DNA of 64,000 bases from Streptomyces albidoflavus (lineage in GTDB: Bacteria > Actinomycetota > Actinomycetes > Streptomycetales > Streptomycetaceae): assembly GCF_000719955.1 (NCBI RefSeq), contig NZ_JOII01000006.1, positions 186,001 through 250,000 of the forward strand. Direction: 5' to 3'. The translations under genes were made by a program, and so were the position numbers. Within the stretch, counting starts at the first letter, position 1, and each line of letters starts with the position of its first letter. The notes under the pieces are model-generated. The model was not told the DNA's origin. It saw only the letters and a list, made by a program, of their open reading frames with translations, and made no database searches. Positions 18,628-27,289 of the stretch are shown here, in pieces.

Positions 18628-20411
18628 CGCTCCTCCTCGGGACCCGGGTCCGTGCTGTCCCGGCCGGGGGCTCGGCCCGGGCCGCCGCTCGCGTCCGGGG
18701 GCGTGACCAGGGCCCTCTCCACCTGGGAGACCGTGAGCCACGGCTGCGGGGCCATGATCTTGGTGACCTGGGGGGCGAAGGAGGGGGAGGAGCGGACGAC
18801 GTCGGCGGTGGGGCCGTCGGCGACCGGTTCGCCCTCGGCGAGGATGACGACGCGGTGGGCGAGTTCGGCGGCCAGTTCCACGTCGTGGGTGGCGAGGACC
18901 ACCGCGTGGCCCTCGGCGACCAGGTCGCGCAGGACCTCGACCAGCCGGGCCTTGGCCGCGTAGTCCAGGCCGCGGGTCGGCTCGTCCAGCAGGATCAGCG
19001 GCGGGCGGGCGGTCAGGACGATCGACAGGGCGAGCGTGAGGCGCTGGCCCTCGGAGAGGTCGCGGGGGTGGGTGGCGTCGTCGATGCCCGGCAGCAGGCG
19101 GGCGACCAGAGCCCGGCAGGTGCCCGGTTCGGCCGCCGCGTCGGCGTCGGCGGCGGCGCACTCGGCGGCCACCGTGTCGGCCGAGAGCAGGTCCCGGGGG
19201 TCCTGCGGCACCAGGCCGACATGGCCGATCAGTTCCTGCGGGCGGGTCCGGTGCGGGCTGAGCCCACCCACCCGGACCGTGCCGGAGAAGGGCTCGACCA
19301 TGCCCACCAGGGAGCCGAGCAGGGTGGACTTGCCGGCGCCGTTGCGGCCCATCAGCGCCACCGTCTCCCCGGCGGCGACCGAGAGCGACACCTCCCGCAG
19401 CGCCTCGACCCGGCCCCGCCGCACCGCCAGTCCGGAGACCCGGGCGTACGGCTCGTCGGCGGCGGGCTCCGGGTGCTGGTGGCGGCCGGAGCCGAGGAGC
19501 CCGCGCAGCAGGCCCCGGCGGCGTTCCCGCCGGGGCGCGGCCAGGTCGCCCGGCACCCCGGCCGGAGCGGTCCCGCCCGGCGGCGGCACCGGCACCCCGG
19601 CCAGCCGTTCGCGCAGCCCGGCCGCACGGCGGCGGGCGTCGCGGACGGTCAGCGGCAGCGGGTCCCAGCCGGCCAGCGCGCCCAGCGCCACCACGGGCGG
19701 CCGGACCGGCGAGACGGCCATGACCTCGGCCGGGGGACCGGTGACCAGTTCCGCGCCCGGGGCGGCCAGCAGGGCGACCCGGTCGGCGTACTGGACCACG
19801 CGCTCCAGCCGGTGCTCGGCCAGCAGCACGGTGGTGCCGAGGTCGTGGACGAGGCGCTGGAGCACGGCCAGCACCTCCTCGGCGGCGGCCGGGTCGAGTG
19901 CGGAGGTCGGCTCGTCCAGGACGAGGACCCGGGGGTGCGGGGTGAGCACCGAGCCGATCGCGACGCGCTGCTGCTGGCCGCCGGAGAGGGTGGCGAGCGG
20001 GCGGTCGCGGAGTTCGGCGAGACCCAGCAGGTCGAGGGTCTCCTCGACGCGGCGCCGCATCACCTCGGGGGCGAGGCCCAGCGACTCCATGGCGTAGGCG
20101 AGTTCGTCCTCGACGGTGTCGGTCACGAAGTGGGCCAGCGGGTCCTGGCCGACGGAGCCGACCACGTCGGCGAGTTCGCGCGGCTTGTGGGAGCGGGTGT
20201 CGCGGCCCGCGACGGTGACCCTGCCGTGCAGGGTGCCGCCGGTGAAGTGCGGGACGAGGCCGTTGACCGCGCCCAGCAGAGTCGACTTGCCGACTCCCGA
20301 CGGGCCGACGAGCAGCATCAGCTCGCCCTCCTCGACGGTGAGGTCCACCCCGCGCACCGTCGGCTTCGGCACGCCGTCGTACCGCACCGAGACGTCCTCG
20401 AACCTGATCAC
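18624..20411 (-). CDS. Fused double ATP-binding subunit of an ECF transporter (EcfA-EcfA')
   Basis: The 595-residue protein contains two ABC ATPase domains in one chain. The first has Walker A G-P-S-G-V-G-K-S-T (about 36-44), signature L-S-G-G-Q-Q-Q-R and Walker B V-L-V-L-D-E-P-T-S. The second has G-R-N-G-A-G-K-S-T near 356, signature L-S-E-G-Q-R-L-T and L-I-L-L-D-E-P-T-R-G-L-D. It powers uptake with EcfT and the S component. The signature of the second domain is variant (S-E-G-Q), common in ECF pairs. GGAGG precedes GTG 20411. Confidence 0.93.
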   Translation of the reverse strand: MIRFEDVSVRYDGVPKPTVRGVDLTVEEGELMLLVGPSGVGKSTLLGAVNGLVPHFTGGTLHGRVTVAGRDTRSHKPRELADVVGSVGQDPLAHFVTDTVEDELAYAMESLGLAPEVMRRRVEETLDLLGLAELRDRPLATLSGGQQQRVAIGSVLTPHPRVLVLDEPTSALDPAAAEEVLAVLQRLVHDLGTTVLLAEHRLERVVQYADRVALLAAPGAELVTGPPAEVMAVSPVRPPVVALGALAGWDPLPLTVRDARRRAAGLRERLAGVPVPPPGGTAPAGVPGDLAAPRRERRRGLLRGLLGSGRHQHPEPAADEPYARVSGLAVRRGRVEALREVSLSVAAGETVALMGRNGAGKSTLLGSLVGMVEPFSGTVRVGGLSPHRTRPQELIGHVGLVPQDPRDLLSADTVAAECAAADADAAAEPGTCRALVARLLPGIDDATHPRDLSEGQRLTLALSIVLTARPPLILLDEPTRGLDYAAKARLVEVLRDLVAEGHAVVLATHDVELAAELAHRVVILAEGEPVADGPTADVVRSSPSFAPQVTKIMAPQPWLTVSQVERALVTPPDASGGPGRAPGRDSTDPGPEEER

Positions 20412-20475
20412 ACCGCACCTCCACGAGAGCCCTGCCACCGCGCCACCCGACTGCCCCGGACCGCTCCGCCGCCGC

Positions 20476-21609
20476 TCACGTGGACTCCGGGGGCCGGGGC
20501 GCCACGAACGCCGGGACCAGCCCGAGCAGCACCGCCGCCGCCGGCCAGAGCGGCAGCTCCGGCGCGGTCAGCGGCACCGTCGGCGGGTTGAGCTGGGCCG
20601 GCGCCAGTGCGCCGAGACGGATCAGGAGCGCCGCGACCGCCACCCCCGACCCGGCGACCACCCAGGCGCGCACCCCCCACCGGTCCGGCCGGTAACGGCT
20701 GCGCACACTCCGCCGCCCGCCGAGCCACAGCCCGGCCAGCGCCGCGGCGAGACCCAGCGCCAGCACCGGCACCCCGAACCCGCCGCCCTGGTCGGCGAGG
20801 AGCCCGTACGTGCCGAGGCAGACGCCGATCAGGCCGCCCACCGTGAGCACGGCCGTGGTGCGGCGGACGGCGGGTGGGACGTCGGCGGTGCGGCCGTACC
20901 CGCGTGCGTCCATGGCGGCGGCCAGCGCCACCGAGCGTTCCAGCGCCCCTTCCAGGACGGGCAGGCCGACCTGGAACAGGCCGCGCAGCCCCCGGTCGGG
21001 ACGGCCGCGCAGCCGCCGGGCCGCACGGAGCCGGCGGACGTCGGCGACCAGGTTCGGGGCGAAGGTCATGGCGACGACCACGGCGACGCCCGCCTCGTAC
21101 AGGGCGCCCGGCAGGGACTTCAGCAGCCGTGCCGGGCTTGCCAGCGCGTTGGCCGCGCCGACGCAGATGAGCAGGGTCGCCAGCCGCAGCGCGTCGTAGA
21201 GCGCGAAGAGCATCCCCTCGGCAGTCACCCGGCCGCCGAGCCGTACCCCGCGTGCCCACTCGGGCAGCGGGACCTCGGGGAGGGTGAACAGGACGTGGGT
21301 GCCCGGCACCGGTGAGCCCAGCAATATGGCGAAGAGCAGGCGGATGGCGATGATGACCAGGCCGAGCTTGACGAAGGCCCCGTAGCTGCGGGCCCACGGC
21401 GAGTTGGTGCGGCGGGCCGAGACCACGTACCCGGCGACGCCGATCAGCAGGGCGAGCAGCAGCGGGTTGCGGGTCCGCGAGGCGGCGGCGGCCAGCCCGA
21501 GCGCCCACAGCCACCACGCCCCGGCGTGCAGCGCGTTGGAGCGCGTCGCGAGCGGGGCGAGCAGCGCCGGGCGTACCCGGCGCGCCTGCTGAAGAGGGCC
21601 GTGCGCCAT
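20476..21609 (-). CDS. ecfT: ECF transporter transmembrane coupling subunit EcfT
   Basis: The 377-residue membrane protein has N-terminal helices, a cytoplasmic coupling region with A-M-D-A-R-G-Y-G (the Ala-Arg-Gly motif that contacts the ATPases) and further helices at the C-terminus. It is longer than usual EcfT (about 250-270 aa) because of an extra C-terminal membrane region (about 275-377). It follows the second surface protein by 13 bases and precedes the ATPase by 64. Membership of the B12-riboswitch operon suggests a dedicated corrinoid importer. Confidence 0.9.
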   Translation of the reverse strand: MAHGPLQQARRVRPALLAPLATRSNALHAGAWWLWALGLAAAASRTRNPLLLALLIGVAGYVVSARRTNSPWARSYGAFVKLGLVIIAIRLLFAILLGSPVPGTHVLFTLPEVPLPEWARGVRLGGRVTAEGMLFALYDALRLATLLICVGAANALASPARLLKSLPGALYEAGVAVVVAMTFAPNLVADVRRLRAARRLRGRPDRGLRGLFQVGLPVLEGALERSVALAAAMDARGYGRTADVPPAVRRTTAVLTVGGLIGVCLGTYGLLADQGGGFGVPVLALGLAAALAGLWLGGRRSVRSRYRPDRWGVRAWVVAGSGVAVAALLIRLGALAPAQLNPPTVPLTAPELPLWPAAAVLLGLVPAFVAPRPPEST

Positions 21610-21622
21610 CGTGACCAGCCGC

Positions 21623-22324
21623 TCAGCCGCGCCGGCGGCGGGACTGCCAGAGGGCCGCCACGCCCAGCACGGCCACCGCGCCCACCCCGACGAGCAGCCC
21701 GGCCGAAGGCCCGTCCCCACCCGGAGCGGAACCGGAGTCCGACTCCTCGGTTCCGGGGGAGGCGGAGGACTCCCCGGCGGACGGCTCGCCCGAGACCTGC
21801 TCGCCGCACCCGGTCCTCGGGTAGCCGTCGATGGCGCAGAGCATCGCCGAGGAGTCGTACCGCAGCGGCGGGGCGACGGCCGCCAGCGCGTCGGCGGCAC
21901 TCGCCTCCTCCGCCACGCTGGCACAGGCGGTACGGGGCTTCGGCGGGCGCTCGCCCTCGGGGGCGTCGGCCGGGGTGCCGAAGTCGAGGACGAGCGCGAT
22001 CCGCTTGCGCCCCGCGCGCTCCCCGGTCTCCTCGCAGATCTCCGCGAAGGCCGCCTCCGAGCGGGGCGCGGCGGAGTCGTCCGCCTCCGCGCTCACCGCG
22101 AACCGGAATCCCTGCACCGAGCCGTCCTCCGGACGGAGCTGGGCCGGTCCCTGGGTGGCGTAGTTCCAACCGGAGCCCTCGCGCTCCCAGAACGACCAGT
22201 ACCGGTAGCCGGCGGCCTGCGCGGGCGCCGCCAGGAGCACGGCCAGCAGCAGGCCGAGGAGCAGTGCGAACCCCGCCCGCAGGGTGGTGCGGGCGGGGCG
22301 GGACGCGGTGGGGCCGGGGGTCAC
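21623..22324 (-). CDS. Secreted, C-terminally anchored protein of the B12 operon (SCO2322-like)
   Basis: The 233-residue product has a signal peptide (cleavage near A-Q-A/A, residue 36) and an extracellular domain rich in Trp/Tyr at its start (Y-R-Y-W-S-F-W). It has four or more cysteines, a Ser/Glu-rich stalk, and a C-terminal helix followed by R-R-R-R. I recognise it as the hypothetical family usually called SCO2322-like; no enzymatic motif is visible. It overlaps the toroid gene by GTGA, so the two surface proteins are translationally coupled. It may bind corrinoid together with its partner, like a small second domain of a B12 carrier, but that is inference. Confidence 0.8.
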   Translation of the reverse strand: MTPGPTASRPARTTLRAGFALLLGLLLAVLLAAPAQAAGYRYWSFWEREGSGWNYATQGPAQLRPEDGSVQGFRFAVSAEADDSAAPRSEAAFAEICEETGERAGRKRIALVLDFGTPADAPEGERPPKPRTACASVAEEASAADALAAVAPPLRYDSSAMLCAIDGYPRTGCGEQVSGEPSAGESSASPGTEESDSGSAPGGDGPSAGLLVGVGAVAVLGVAALWQSRRRRG

Positions 22325-23553
22325 TTGCGGCCGGACTTGTTGCGCAGGCTGATCATCAGGCCGACGCCCGCGCCGACGAGCAGGCCGACGCCGACGATCC
22401 ACCAGACGCTGATCTGCGGGCCGTCCTCGTCCGCCGCCTGCTCCGCGGAGTCCTGGGCGCTCGGGGTCTGCTCCGTGGACTTCGGCGCGGGGCCGGTGGC
22501 GTTCAACCCGGCGACCAGGTCGGTTCCGCCGAAGGCGCGCGGGTCGGTGCCGGTGGCGTGGGCGGTGAGGACGAGCTGGGCCCAGGCGGAGGGGCCGGAC
22601 TGCTTCGCCCAGGCCGGGCCGTTCTTCTCCAGCCAGGCCAGCGGCTTCTTCGCGGCGTCGGTCAGCCCGGCCGCGTAGAGGGCGGTCACCGCGTCGGCGG
22701 TGTTGCCGGTGTCGGGCTGGTCCTCGGCGCCGGGCATGGCTGAGGTCAGGTGGCCGTCCTTCTCGAGGACGCCGGCGAGGTGGGCGGCGCCGTTGGCGGC
22801 GGCCGCGCGGGCGTCGGCCGGCTTCTCGCAGGCGGTCCGCGCGGCGGAGTCGCCCTTGGTGACGACGAGGGAGGAGCCGAGGCCGCCGAGGACTCCGGCG
22901 GCGGTGGCGTCCTCGTTGGCGGTGAGGTCGCCGTTCTTCTCCGGCTGGAAGGCGAAGGCGCCGCCGTCGGCGCACTTCAGGCTGAGGCCGAGCAGCGCGT
23001 CCCCGGGGGTCTTGTCCTTCTTGGAGGTGACCGCGTCGGCCTTCGTGCCGGTGGCGGCGAGGGCGCCGATCACCAGCGAGGTCGAGTTGGTGTCGGTGTC
23101 GCCGCCGGGCACGTACCCCCAGCCGCCGTCGTCGTTCTGCGCCGACTTCAGCCAGTCGACGGCCTTGCCGACCACCTCGTCGTGACCGCCGAGCGCGGCG
23201 AGCGCCTGCACGGCGGTGGCGGTCTGGTTGGTGTCGACCGGCGTCTTGGCGTCGCAGTCGGCCGACGGGTCGGCGCGGAACGGGGCGAACGAGCCGTCGG
23301 CGCACTGCTGGCCGGTCAGCCAGTCGACGGCCTTCGCGGCCGGCTCGACCCCGGCGGTGTGCTGCGCGAGCAGCGCGAGGGACTGGCGGTAGACGCCGTC
23401 GTAGGTCGGGTCGCTGTCGCCGTACAGGCCCGAGGGCAGCTTGGCGGAGGGGGCGGGGGAGTCCTCGGCGACAGCGGCCGGAGCGAAGGCGGCCGACGCC
23501 GCCGTCAGTGCGGTCAGCGCGGTGAGCGCCAGGGCGCTGCGACGGACGGTCAT
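22321..23553 (-). CDS. Secreted alpha/alpha-toroid (prenyltransferase/squalene-cyclase repeat) protein, candidate B12 binder
   Basis: The 410-residue product has a signal peptide (residues 1-29). It then carries repeated helical hairpins with the motifs A-V-D-W-L-x-x-Q-x-x-x-D-G-S/G-W and T-N-Q/S-T-A/S: A-V-D-W-L-T-G-Q-Q-C-A-D-G-S-F near 78, Q-N-D-D-G-G-W-G-Y near 138, and later A-N-E-D-A-T-A. An acidic Gln-rich stalk and an anchor helix near 380-402 with a basic end follow. The repeat is that of prenyltransferase/squalene-oxidase and of the alpha domain of intrinsic factor and transcobalamin. It is the first gene behind the cobalamin riboswitch. Ligand capture is inferred. Confidence 0.86.
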   Translation of the reverse strand: MTVRRSALALTALTALTAASAAFAPAAVAEDSPAPSAKLPSGLYGDSDPTYDGVYRQSLALLAQHTAGVEPAAKAVDWLTGQQCADGSFAPFRADPSADCDAKTPVDTNQTATAVQALAALGGHDEVVGKAVDWLKSAQNDDGGWGYVPGGDTDTNSTSLVIGALAATGTKADAVTSKKDKTPGDALLGLSLKCADGGAFAFQPEKNGDLTANEDATAAGVLGGLGSSLVVTKGDSAARTACEKPADARAAAANGAAHLAGVLEKDGHLTSAMPGAEDQPDTGNTADAVTALYAAGLTDAAKKPLAWLEKNGPAWAKQSGPSAWAQLVLTAHATGTDPRAFGGTDLVAGLNATGPAPKSTEQTPSAQDSAEQAADEDGPQISVWWIVGVGLLVGAGVGLMISLRNKSGRK

Positions 23554-23661
23554 GGGTGGGGTGCCCTCTCCTGAAGGAAGCCGGGCACGGGCGCGCGAAG
23601 GCGCCGGGCTCCGGCTCCGTATGCCTCGACGGTGCCGGCCGCCGGAGGGGTCCGGCGGCGT

Positions 23662-23795
23662 GAGCCGGTCATGAGTCCGAGGAGGCATTCCGGCTGCGCC
23701 ACCCCTCGCGGGCGGCTCACGGCTGCGGGTCAGCGCCGGATTCCCACCGGCTTCCCCTCACACGGTCCTGACGACGACCCGGTCACTGTACCGGT
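23662..23795 (-). promoter_or_regulatory. Cobalamin (B12) riboswitch
   Basis: On the minus strand the leader contains GGGAAGCCGGTGGGAATCC, then CGCTGACCCGCAGCCGTGA, then GCCGGAATGCCTCC, in the order and spacing of the cobalamin riboswitch core and B12 box. The flanks can pair as P1. Just downstream, 23638-23659 forms a 9-bp GC hairpin with a GGGG/CCCC loop that may be part of the expression platform. It controls the five genes 23553 to 17626, which should be repressed when cobalamin is plentiful. Confidence 0.93.
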
Positions 23796-23910
23796 GCGGG
23801 CGCGGGCCGGGCCGGGGCCGCCGTCCGGGCCCGTGCCAAGGGCCGGGAGCCGTACGGCCCTCCTTGGCCCGCCGTGGTGCGAATCACCTGTTCCGGGGGT
23901 TCTGAACGAG

Positions 23911-23924
23911 CTACCTGCCGGTAG
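23911..23924. repeat. Short inverted repeat between divergent operons
   Basis: CTACC at 23911 and GGTAG ending at 23924 flank TGCC. It sits between the riboswitch leader and the promoter of the glycosyltransferase operon and could be an operator. No regulator gene is adjacent, so this is only a candidate. Confidence 0.25.
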
Positions 23925-23966
23925 ATTCGATGCTTCGTGAACGATCAAGACCGACCGCGGTGAAAC

Positions 23967-23996
23967 TTGTTGCGGATCGGAGTCCCGGCGTAACCT
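23967..23996 (+). promoter_or_regulatory. Candidate promoter of the glycosyltransferase operon
   Basis: TTGTTG (23967-23972), an 18-base spacer and TAACCT (23991-23996) fit the HrdB-type consensus. Transcription would start about 30 bases before the GTG at 24033. Confidence 0.5.
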
Positions 23997-24032
23997 CCCG
24001 GGACCATCGGGCTGGCAGAAGGGGACCGGGTA

Positions 24033-25427
24033 GTGACCGCTGAGGCCATGGAGGCGGACCCCGCACGCGAGGAAGCCGCCCCGGAACCGGCCTCGGGCGG
24101 CTCCCTCGCCGACGGCGCCAGGCCCCTGCGCATCGCCCTCCTCACCTACAAGGGCGACCCCTTCTGCGGCGGCCAGGGCGTCTACGTCCGCCACCTCTCC
24201 CGCGAACTGGCCCGCCTCGGCCACCACGTCGAGGTCATCGGCGCGCAGCCCTACCCGGTCCTCGACGAGGGCGTCCACCTCACCGAGCTGCCCAGCCTCG
24301 ACCTCTACCGCCAGCCCGACCCGTTCCGCACCCCTGGCTGGGGCGAGTACCGCGACTGGGTCGACGCGCTGGAGGTCGCCACCATGTGGACCGGCGGCTT
24401 CCCCGAGCCGCTCACCTTCAGCCTGCGCGCCCGCCGCCACCTCGCGGCCCTCGCCGGCCGGTTCGACGTGATCCACGACAACCAGACGCTCGGCTACGGC
24501 CTGCTCGGCGGCGACCGCGCCCTCGGCGCCCCGCTCGTCACCACCGTGCACCACCCCATCACCGTCGACCGGCAGCTGGAGCTGGACGCCGCGCCCTCCT
24601 TCATCCGCCGCCTCTCGGTCCGGCGCTGGTACGGCTTCACGCGGATGCAGAAACGTGTCGCCCGGAAGCTGCCCTCGGTCCTCACCGTCTCCGGCACCTC
24701 CCGCCAGGAGATCGTCGACCACTTCGGCGTCCGCCCCGACCGCGTCCACGTGGTGCACATCGGCGCCGACACCGACCTCTTCTCGCCCGACCCGTCCGTC
24801 GCCGAGGTGCCCGGCCGGATCGTCACCACCTCCAGCGCCGACGTTCCCCTCAAGGGCCTCGTCCACCTGGTGGAGGCGCTCGCCAAGCTCCGCACCGAGA
24901 ACCCCGACGCCCACCTCGTCGTCGTCGGCCGCCCCGCCGAGGACGGGCCGGTCGCCCAGGCCATCGAGCGGTTCGGCCTCACCGACGCCATCGAGTTCGT
25001 CAAGGGCATCAGCGACACCGAACTGGTCGACCTGATCCGCTCCGCCGAGATCGCCTGCGTCCCCTCCCTCTACGAAGGCTTCTCGCTGCCCGCCGCCGAG
25101 GCCATGGCCACCGGCACCCCGCTGGTCGCCACCACGGGCGGCGCCATCCCCGAGGTCGCGGGCACCGACGGCGACACCTGCCTCGCCGTCCCGCCCGGCG
25201 ACGCCGGCGCGCTCGCCGCCGCCCTCGGCAAGCTCCTCGCCGACCCGGAGCTGCGCCGCCGCCTCGGCACCGCGGGGCGCGCCCGGGTCCTCGCCAAGTT
25301 CACCTGGCGCCAGGCCGCCCTCGGCACGGTCGCCCACTACCGCCAGGCCCTCGTCGGGAGCCCGGGTCGCCCCGCCGCCCCGGCCACCACCGCCCGACCC
25401 GACCGCGAAAGCAGGTCCACGTGCTGA
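24033..25427 (+). CDS. Family 4 glycosyltransferase
   Basis: The 464-residue cytoplasmic enzyme has a GT-B fold. The N-terminal half has G-G-Q-G-V-Y-V-R-H-L-S-R-E-L-A (acceptor side, about 48). The C-terminal half has the GT4 donor-site pattern V-P-S-L-Y-E-G-F-S-L-P-A-A-E-A-M-A near 345, ending in the E-x7-E pair. It should transfer a sugar from a nucleotide-sugar, but donor and acceptor are unknown. Its stop overlaps the next gene's GTG by seven bases. With the methyltransferase and toroid protein behind it, it forms a three-gene translationally coupled unit. Confidence 0.9.
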   Translation: MTAEAMEADPAREEAAPEPASGGSLADGARPLRIALLTYKGDPFCGGQGVYVRHLSRELARLGHHVEVIGAQPYPVLDEGVHLTELPSLDLYRQPDPFRTPGWGEYRDWVDALEVATMWTGGFPEPLTFSLRARRHLAALAGRFDVIHDNQTLGYGLLGGDRALGAPLVTTVHHPITVDRQLELDAAPSFIRRLSVRRWYGFTRMQKRVARKLPSVLTVSGTSRQEIVDHFGVRPDRVHVVHIGADTDLFSPDPSVAEVPGRIVTTSSADVPLKGLVHLVEALAKLRTENPDAHLVVVGRPAEDGPVAQAIERFGLTDAIEFVKGISDTELVDLIRSAEIACVPSLYEGFSLPAAEAMATGTPLVATTGGAIPEVAGTDGDTCLAVPPGDAGALAAALGKLLADPELRRRLGTAGRARVLAKFTWRQAALGTVAHYRQALVGSPGRPAAPATTARPDRESRSTC

Positions 25428-26155
25428 CCGTCGACTTCACCCGCTTCCCGCTCGCCGCCGGCGACCGCGTGCTCGATCTGGGCTGCGGAGCGGGACGCCA
25501 CGCCTTCGAGTGCTACCGGCGCGGCGCGCAGGTGGTCGCCCTCGACCAGAACGGCGAGGAGATCCGCGAGGTCGCCACCTGGTTCGCGGCGATGAAGGAG
25601 GCCGGTGAGGCCCCGGCCGGCGCCACCGCCACCGCGATGGAGGGCGACGCCCTCAACCTGCCGTTCCCCGACGAGTCGTTCGACGTCGTCATCATCTCCG
25701 AGGTGATGGAGCACATCCCCGACGACAAGGGCGTCCTCGCCGAGATGGTCCGCGTCCTCAAGCCGGGCGGCCGCATCGCCGTCACCGTGCCCCGCTACGG
25801 CCCCGAGAAGGTCTGCTGGGCGCTCTCCGACGCGTACCACGAGGTCGAGGGCGGCCACATCCGCATCTACAAGGCCGACGAACTCCTCGCCAAGATGCGC
25901 GGTGCCGGACTCAAGCCCTACGGCACCCACCACGCGCACGCCCTGCACAGCCCCTACTGGTGGCTCAAGTGCGCCTTCGGCGTCGACAACGACAAGGCGC
26001 TGCCGGTCCGCGCGTACCACAAGCTGCTGGTCTGGGACATCATGAAGAAGCCCGCCCTGACCCGGGTCGCCGAGCAGCTGCTCAACCCGGTCGTCGGCAA
26101 GAGCTTCGTCGCCTACGCCACCAAGCCGCACACCCCGACGGCGGCCGCCAAGTGA
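25421..26155 (+). CDS. Class I SAM-dependent methyltransferase
   Basis: The 244-residue protein has the SAM-binding motif I V-L-D-L-G-C-G-A-G-R-H at about residue 17, motif post-I V-A-L-D-Q-N, the acidic D-V-V-I-I-S-E-V-M-E-H-I-P and the post-motif K-P-G-G-R-I-A-V-T. The E-V-M-E-H segment resembles UbiE/Methyltransf_11 small-molecule methylases. The likely substrate is the glycosylated product of the preceding enzyme. It starts at a GTG inside the glycosyltransferase end and overlaps the next gene by GTGA. Confidence 0.9.
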   Translation: MLTVDFTRFPLAAGDRVLDLGCGAGRHAFECYRRGAQVVALDQNGEEIREVATWFAAMKEAGEAPAGATATAMEGDALNLPFPDESFDVVIISEVMEHIPDDKGVLAEMVRVLKPGGRIAVTVPRYGPEKVCWALSDAYHEVEGGHIRIYKADELLAKMRGAGLKPYGTHHAHALHSPYWWLKCAFGVDNDKALPVRAYHKLLVWDIMKKPALTRVAEQLLNPVVGKSFVAYATKPHTPTAAAK

Positions 26156-27219
26156 CCGCTCCCCGGACGGAACACCTCGTCCTGCCCGGGGTCCTGACCG
26201 AGCAGCAGGCCCGCGCCACCGTCGCGGGCCTGCTCGCCGTGCAGCGCGCCGACGGCGCCATCCCGTGGTTCCGCGGCCACCACCTCGACCCGTGGGACCA
26301 CACCGAGGCCGCCATGGCCCTCGACGCGGCCGGCGCGCACGAGGCCGCCGCCCGCGCCTACGAGTGGCTCGCCCGCCACCAGTTGCCCGACGGCTCCTGG
26401 TACGCCGCCTACGCCGACGGCGAGGCCGGGGAGCCCACCGACCTCGGCCGCGAGTCCAACTTCACCGCCTACGTCGCGGTCGGCGTCTGGCACCACTACC
26501 TCGCCACCGGCGACGACGCCTTCCTGGACCGGATGTGGCCGGTGGTGGTCGCCGCCGTCGAGCACGTCCTCGCCCTCCAGCAGCCCGGCGGGCAGATCGG
26601 CTGGAAGCGCGAGGCCGACGGCACCGCCGTCACCGACGCCCTGCTGACCGGCTCCTCCTCCATCCACCAGGCGCTGCGCTGCGCGCTGGCCATCGCCGAG
26701 CAGCGCGAGGAGCCCCAGCCCGACTGGGAACTCGCCACCGGCCTGCTCGCCCACGCGATCCGCCGCCACCCCGAACGGTTCCTCGACAAGAACCGCTACT
26801 CGATGGACTGGTACTACCCGGTCCTCGGCGGCGCCGTCACCGGGGCCGAGGCCAAGGCCCGCATCGACGAGGGCTGGGACCGCTTCGTCGTCCCCAAGCT
26901 CGGCGTGCGCTGCGTCGTGCCCAACCCGTGGGTCACCGGCGGCGAGAGCTGCGAACTGGCCCTGACCCTCTGGGTGATGGGCGAGTCCGACCGGGCCCTG
27001 GAGATCCTCCAGTCCGTCCAGCACCTGCGCGACGCCCAGAGCGGCCTGTACTGGACCGGGTACGTCTTCGAGGACGAGGCGATCTGGCCGCGCGAACTCA
27101 CCACCTGGACCGCCGGATCGCTGCTCCTCGCGGTGGCCGCGCTCGGCGGCGACGAGCCGACCTGCGCCGTCTTCTCCGGCTCACGGCTCCCGGCCGGCCT
27201 CGACCCCGAGTGCTGCTGA
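26152..27219 (+). CDS. Cytoplasmic alpha/alpha-toroid (prenyltransferase-like) protein
   Basis: The 355-residue protein lacks a signal peptide and shows helical repeats with D-G-A-I-P-W-F, H-Q-L-P-D-G-S-W-Y and Q-P-G-G-Q-I-G-W, as in squalene-cyclase-like or glycoside hydrolase-like (alpha/alpha)6 barrels. Acidic residues are conserved in the inner loops, but no D-D-x-x-D or D-x-D-D cyclase motif is visible, so an enzymatic cyclase role is doubtful. It is the last gene of the glycosyltransferase operon, overlapping by GTGA, and probably handles the same polyprenyl or sugar substrate. A clear terminator follows. Confidence 0.82.
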   Translation: MTAPRTEHLVLPGVLTEQQARATVAGLLAVQRADGAIPWFRGHHLDPWDHTEAAMALDAAGAHEAAARAYEWLARHQLPDGSWYAAYADGEAGEPTDLGRESNFTAYVAVGVWHHYLATGDDAFLDRMWPVVVAAVEHVLALQQPGGQIGWKREADGTAVTDALLTGSSSIHQALRCALAIAEQREEPQPDWELATGLLAHAIRRHPERFLDKNRYSMDWYYPVLGGAVTGAEAKARIDEGWDRFVVPKLGVRCVVPNPWVTGGESCELALTLWVMGESDRALEILQSVQHLRDAQSGLYWTGYVFEDEAIWPRELTTWTAGSLLLAVAALGGDEPTCAVFSGSRLPAGLDPECC

Positions 27220-27231
27220 CCCGTACACGCG

Positions 27232-27275
27232 AAAGCGGCCCCGCTCCCGGATTCCTCCGGAGGCGGGGCCACTTC
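27232..27275. terminator. Bidirectional terminator
   Basis: GGCCCCGC (27237-27244) pairs with GCGGGGCC (27263-27270), with an additional inner CCGGA/TCCGG arm, between the convergent toroid gene and the Gln-rich membrane protein gene. Confidence 0.8.
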
Positions 27276-27289
27276 GTCGGTCCGCGCGG

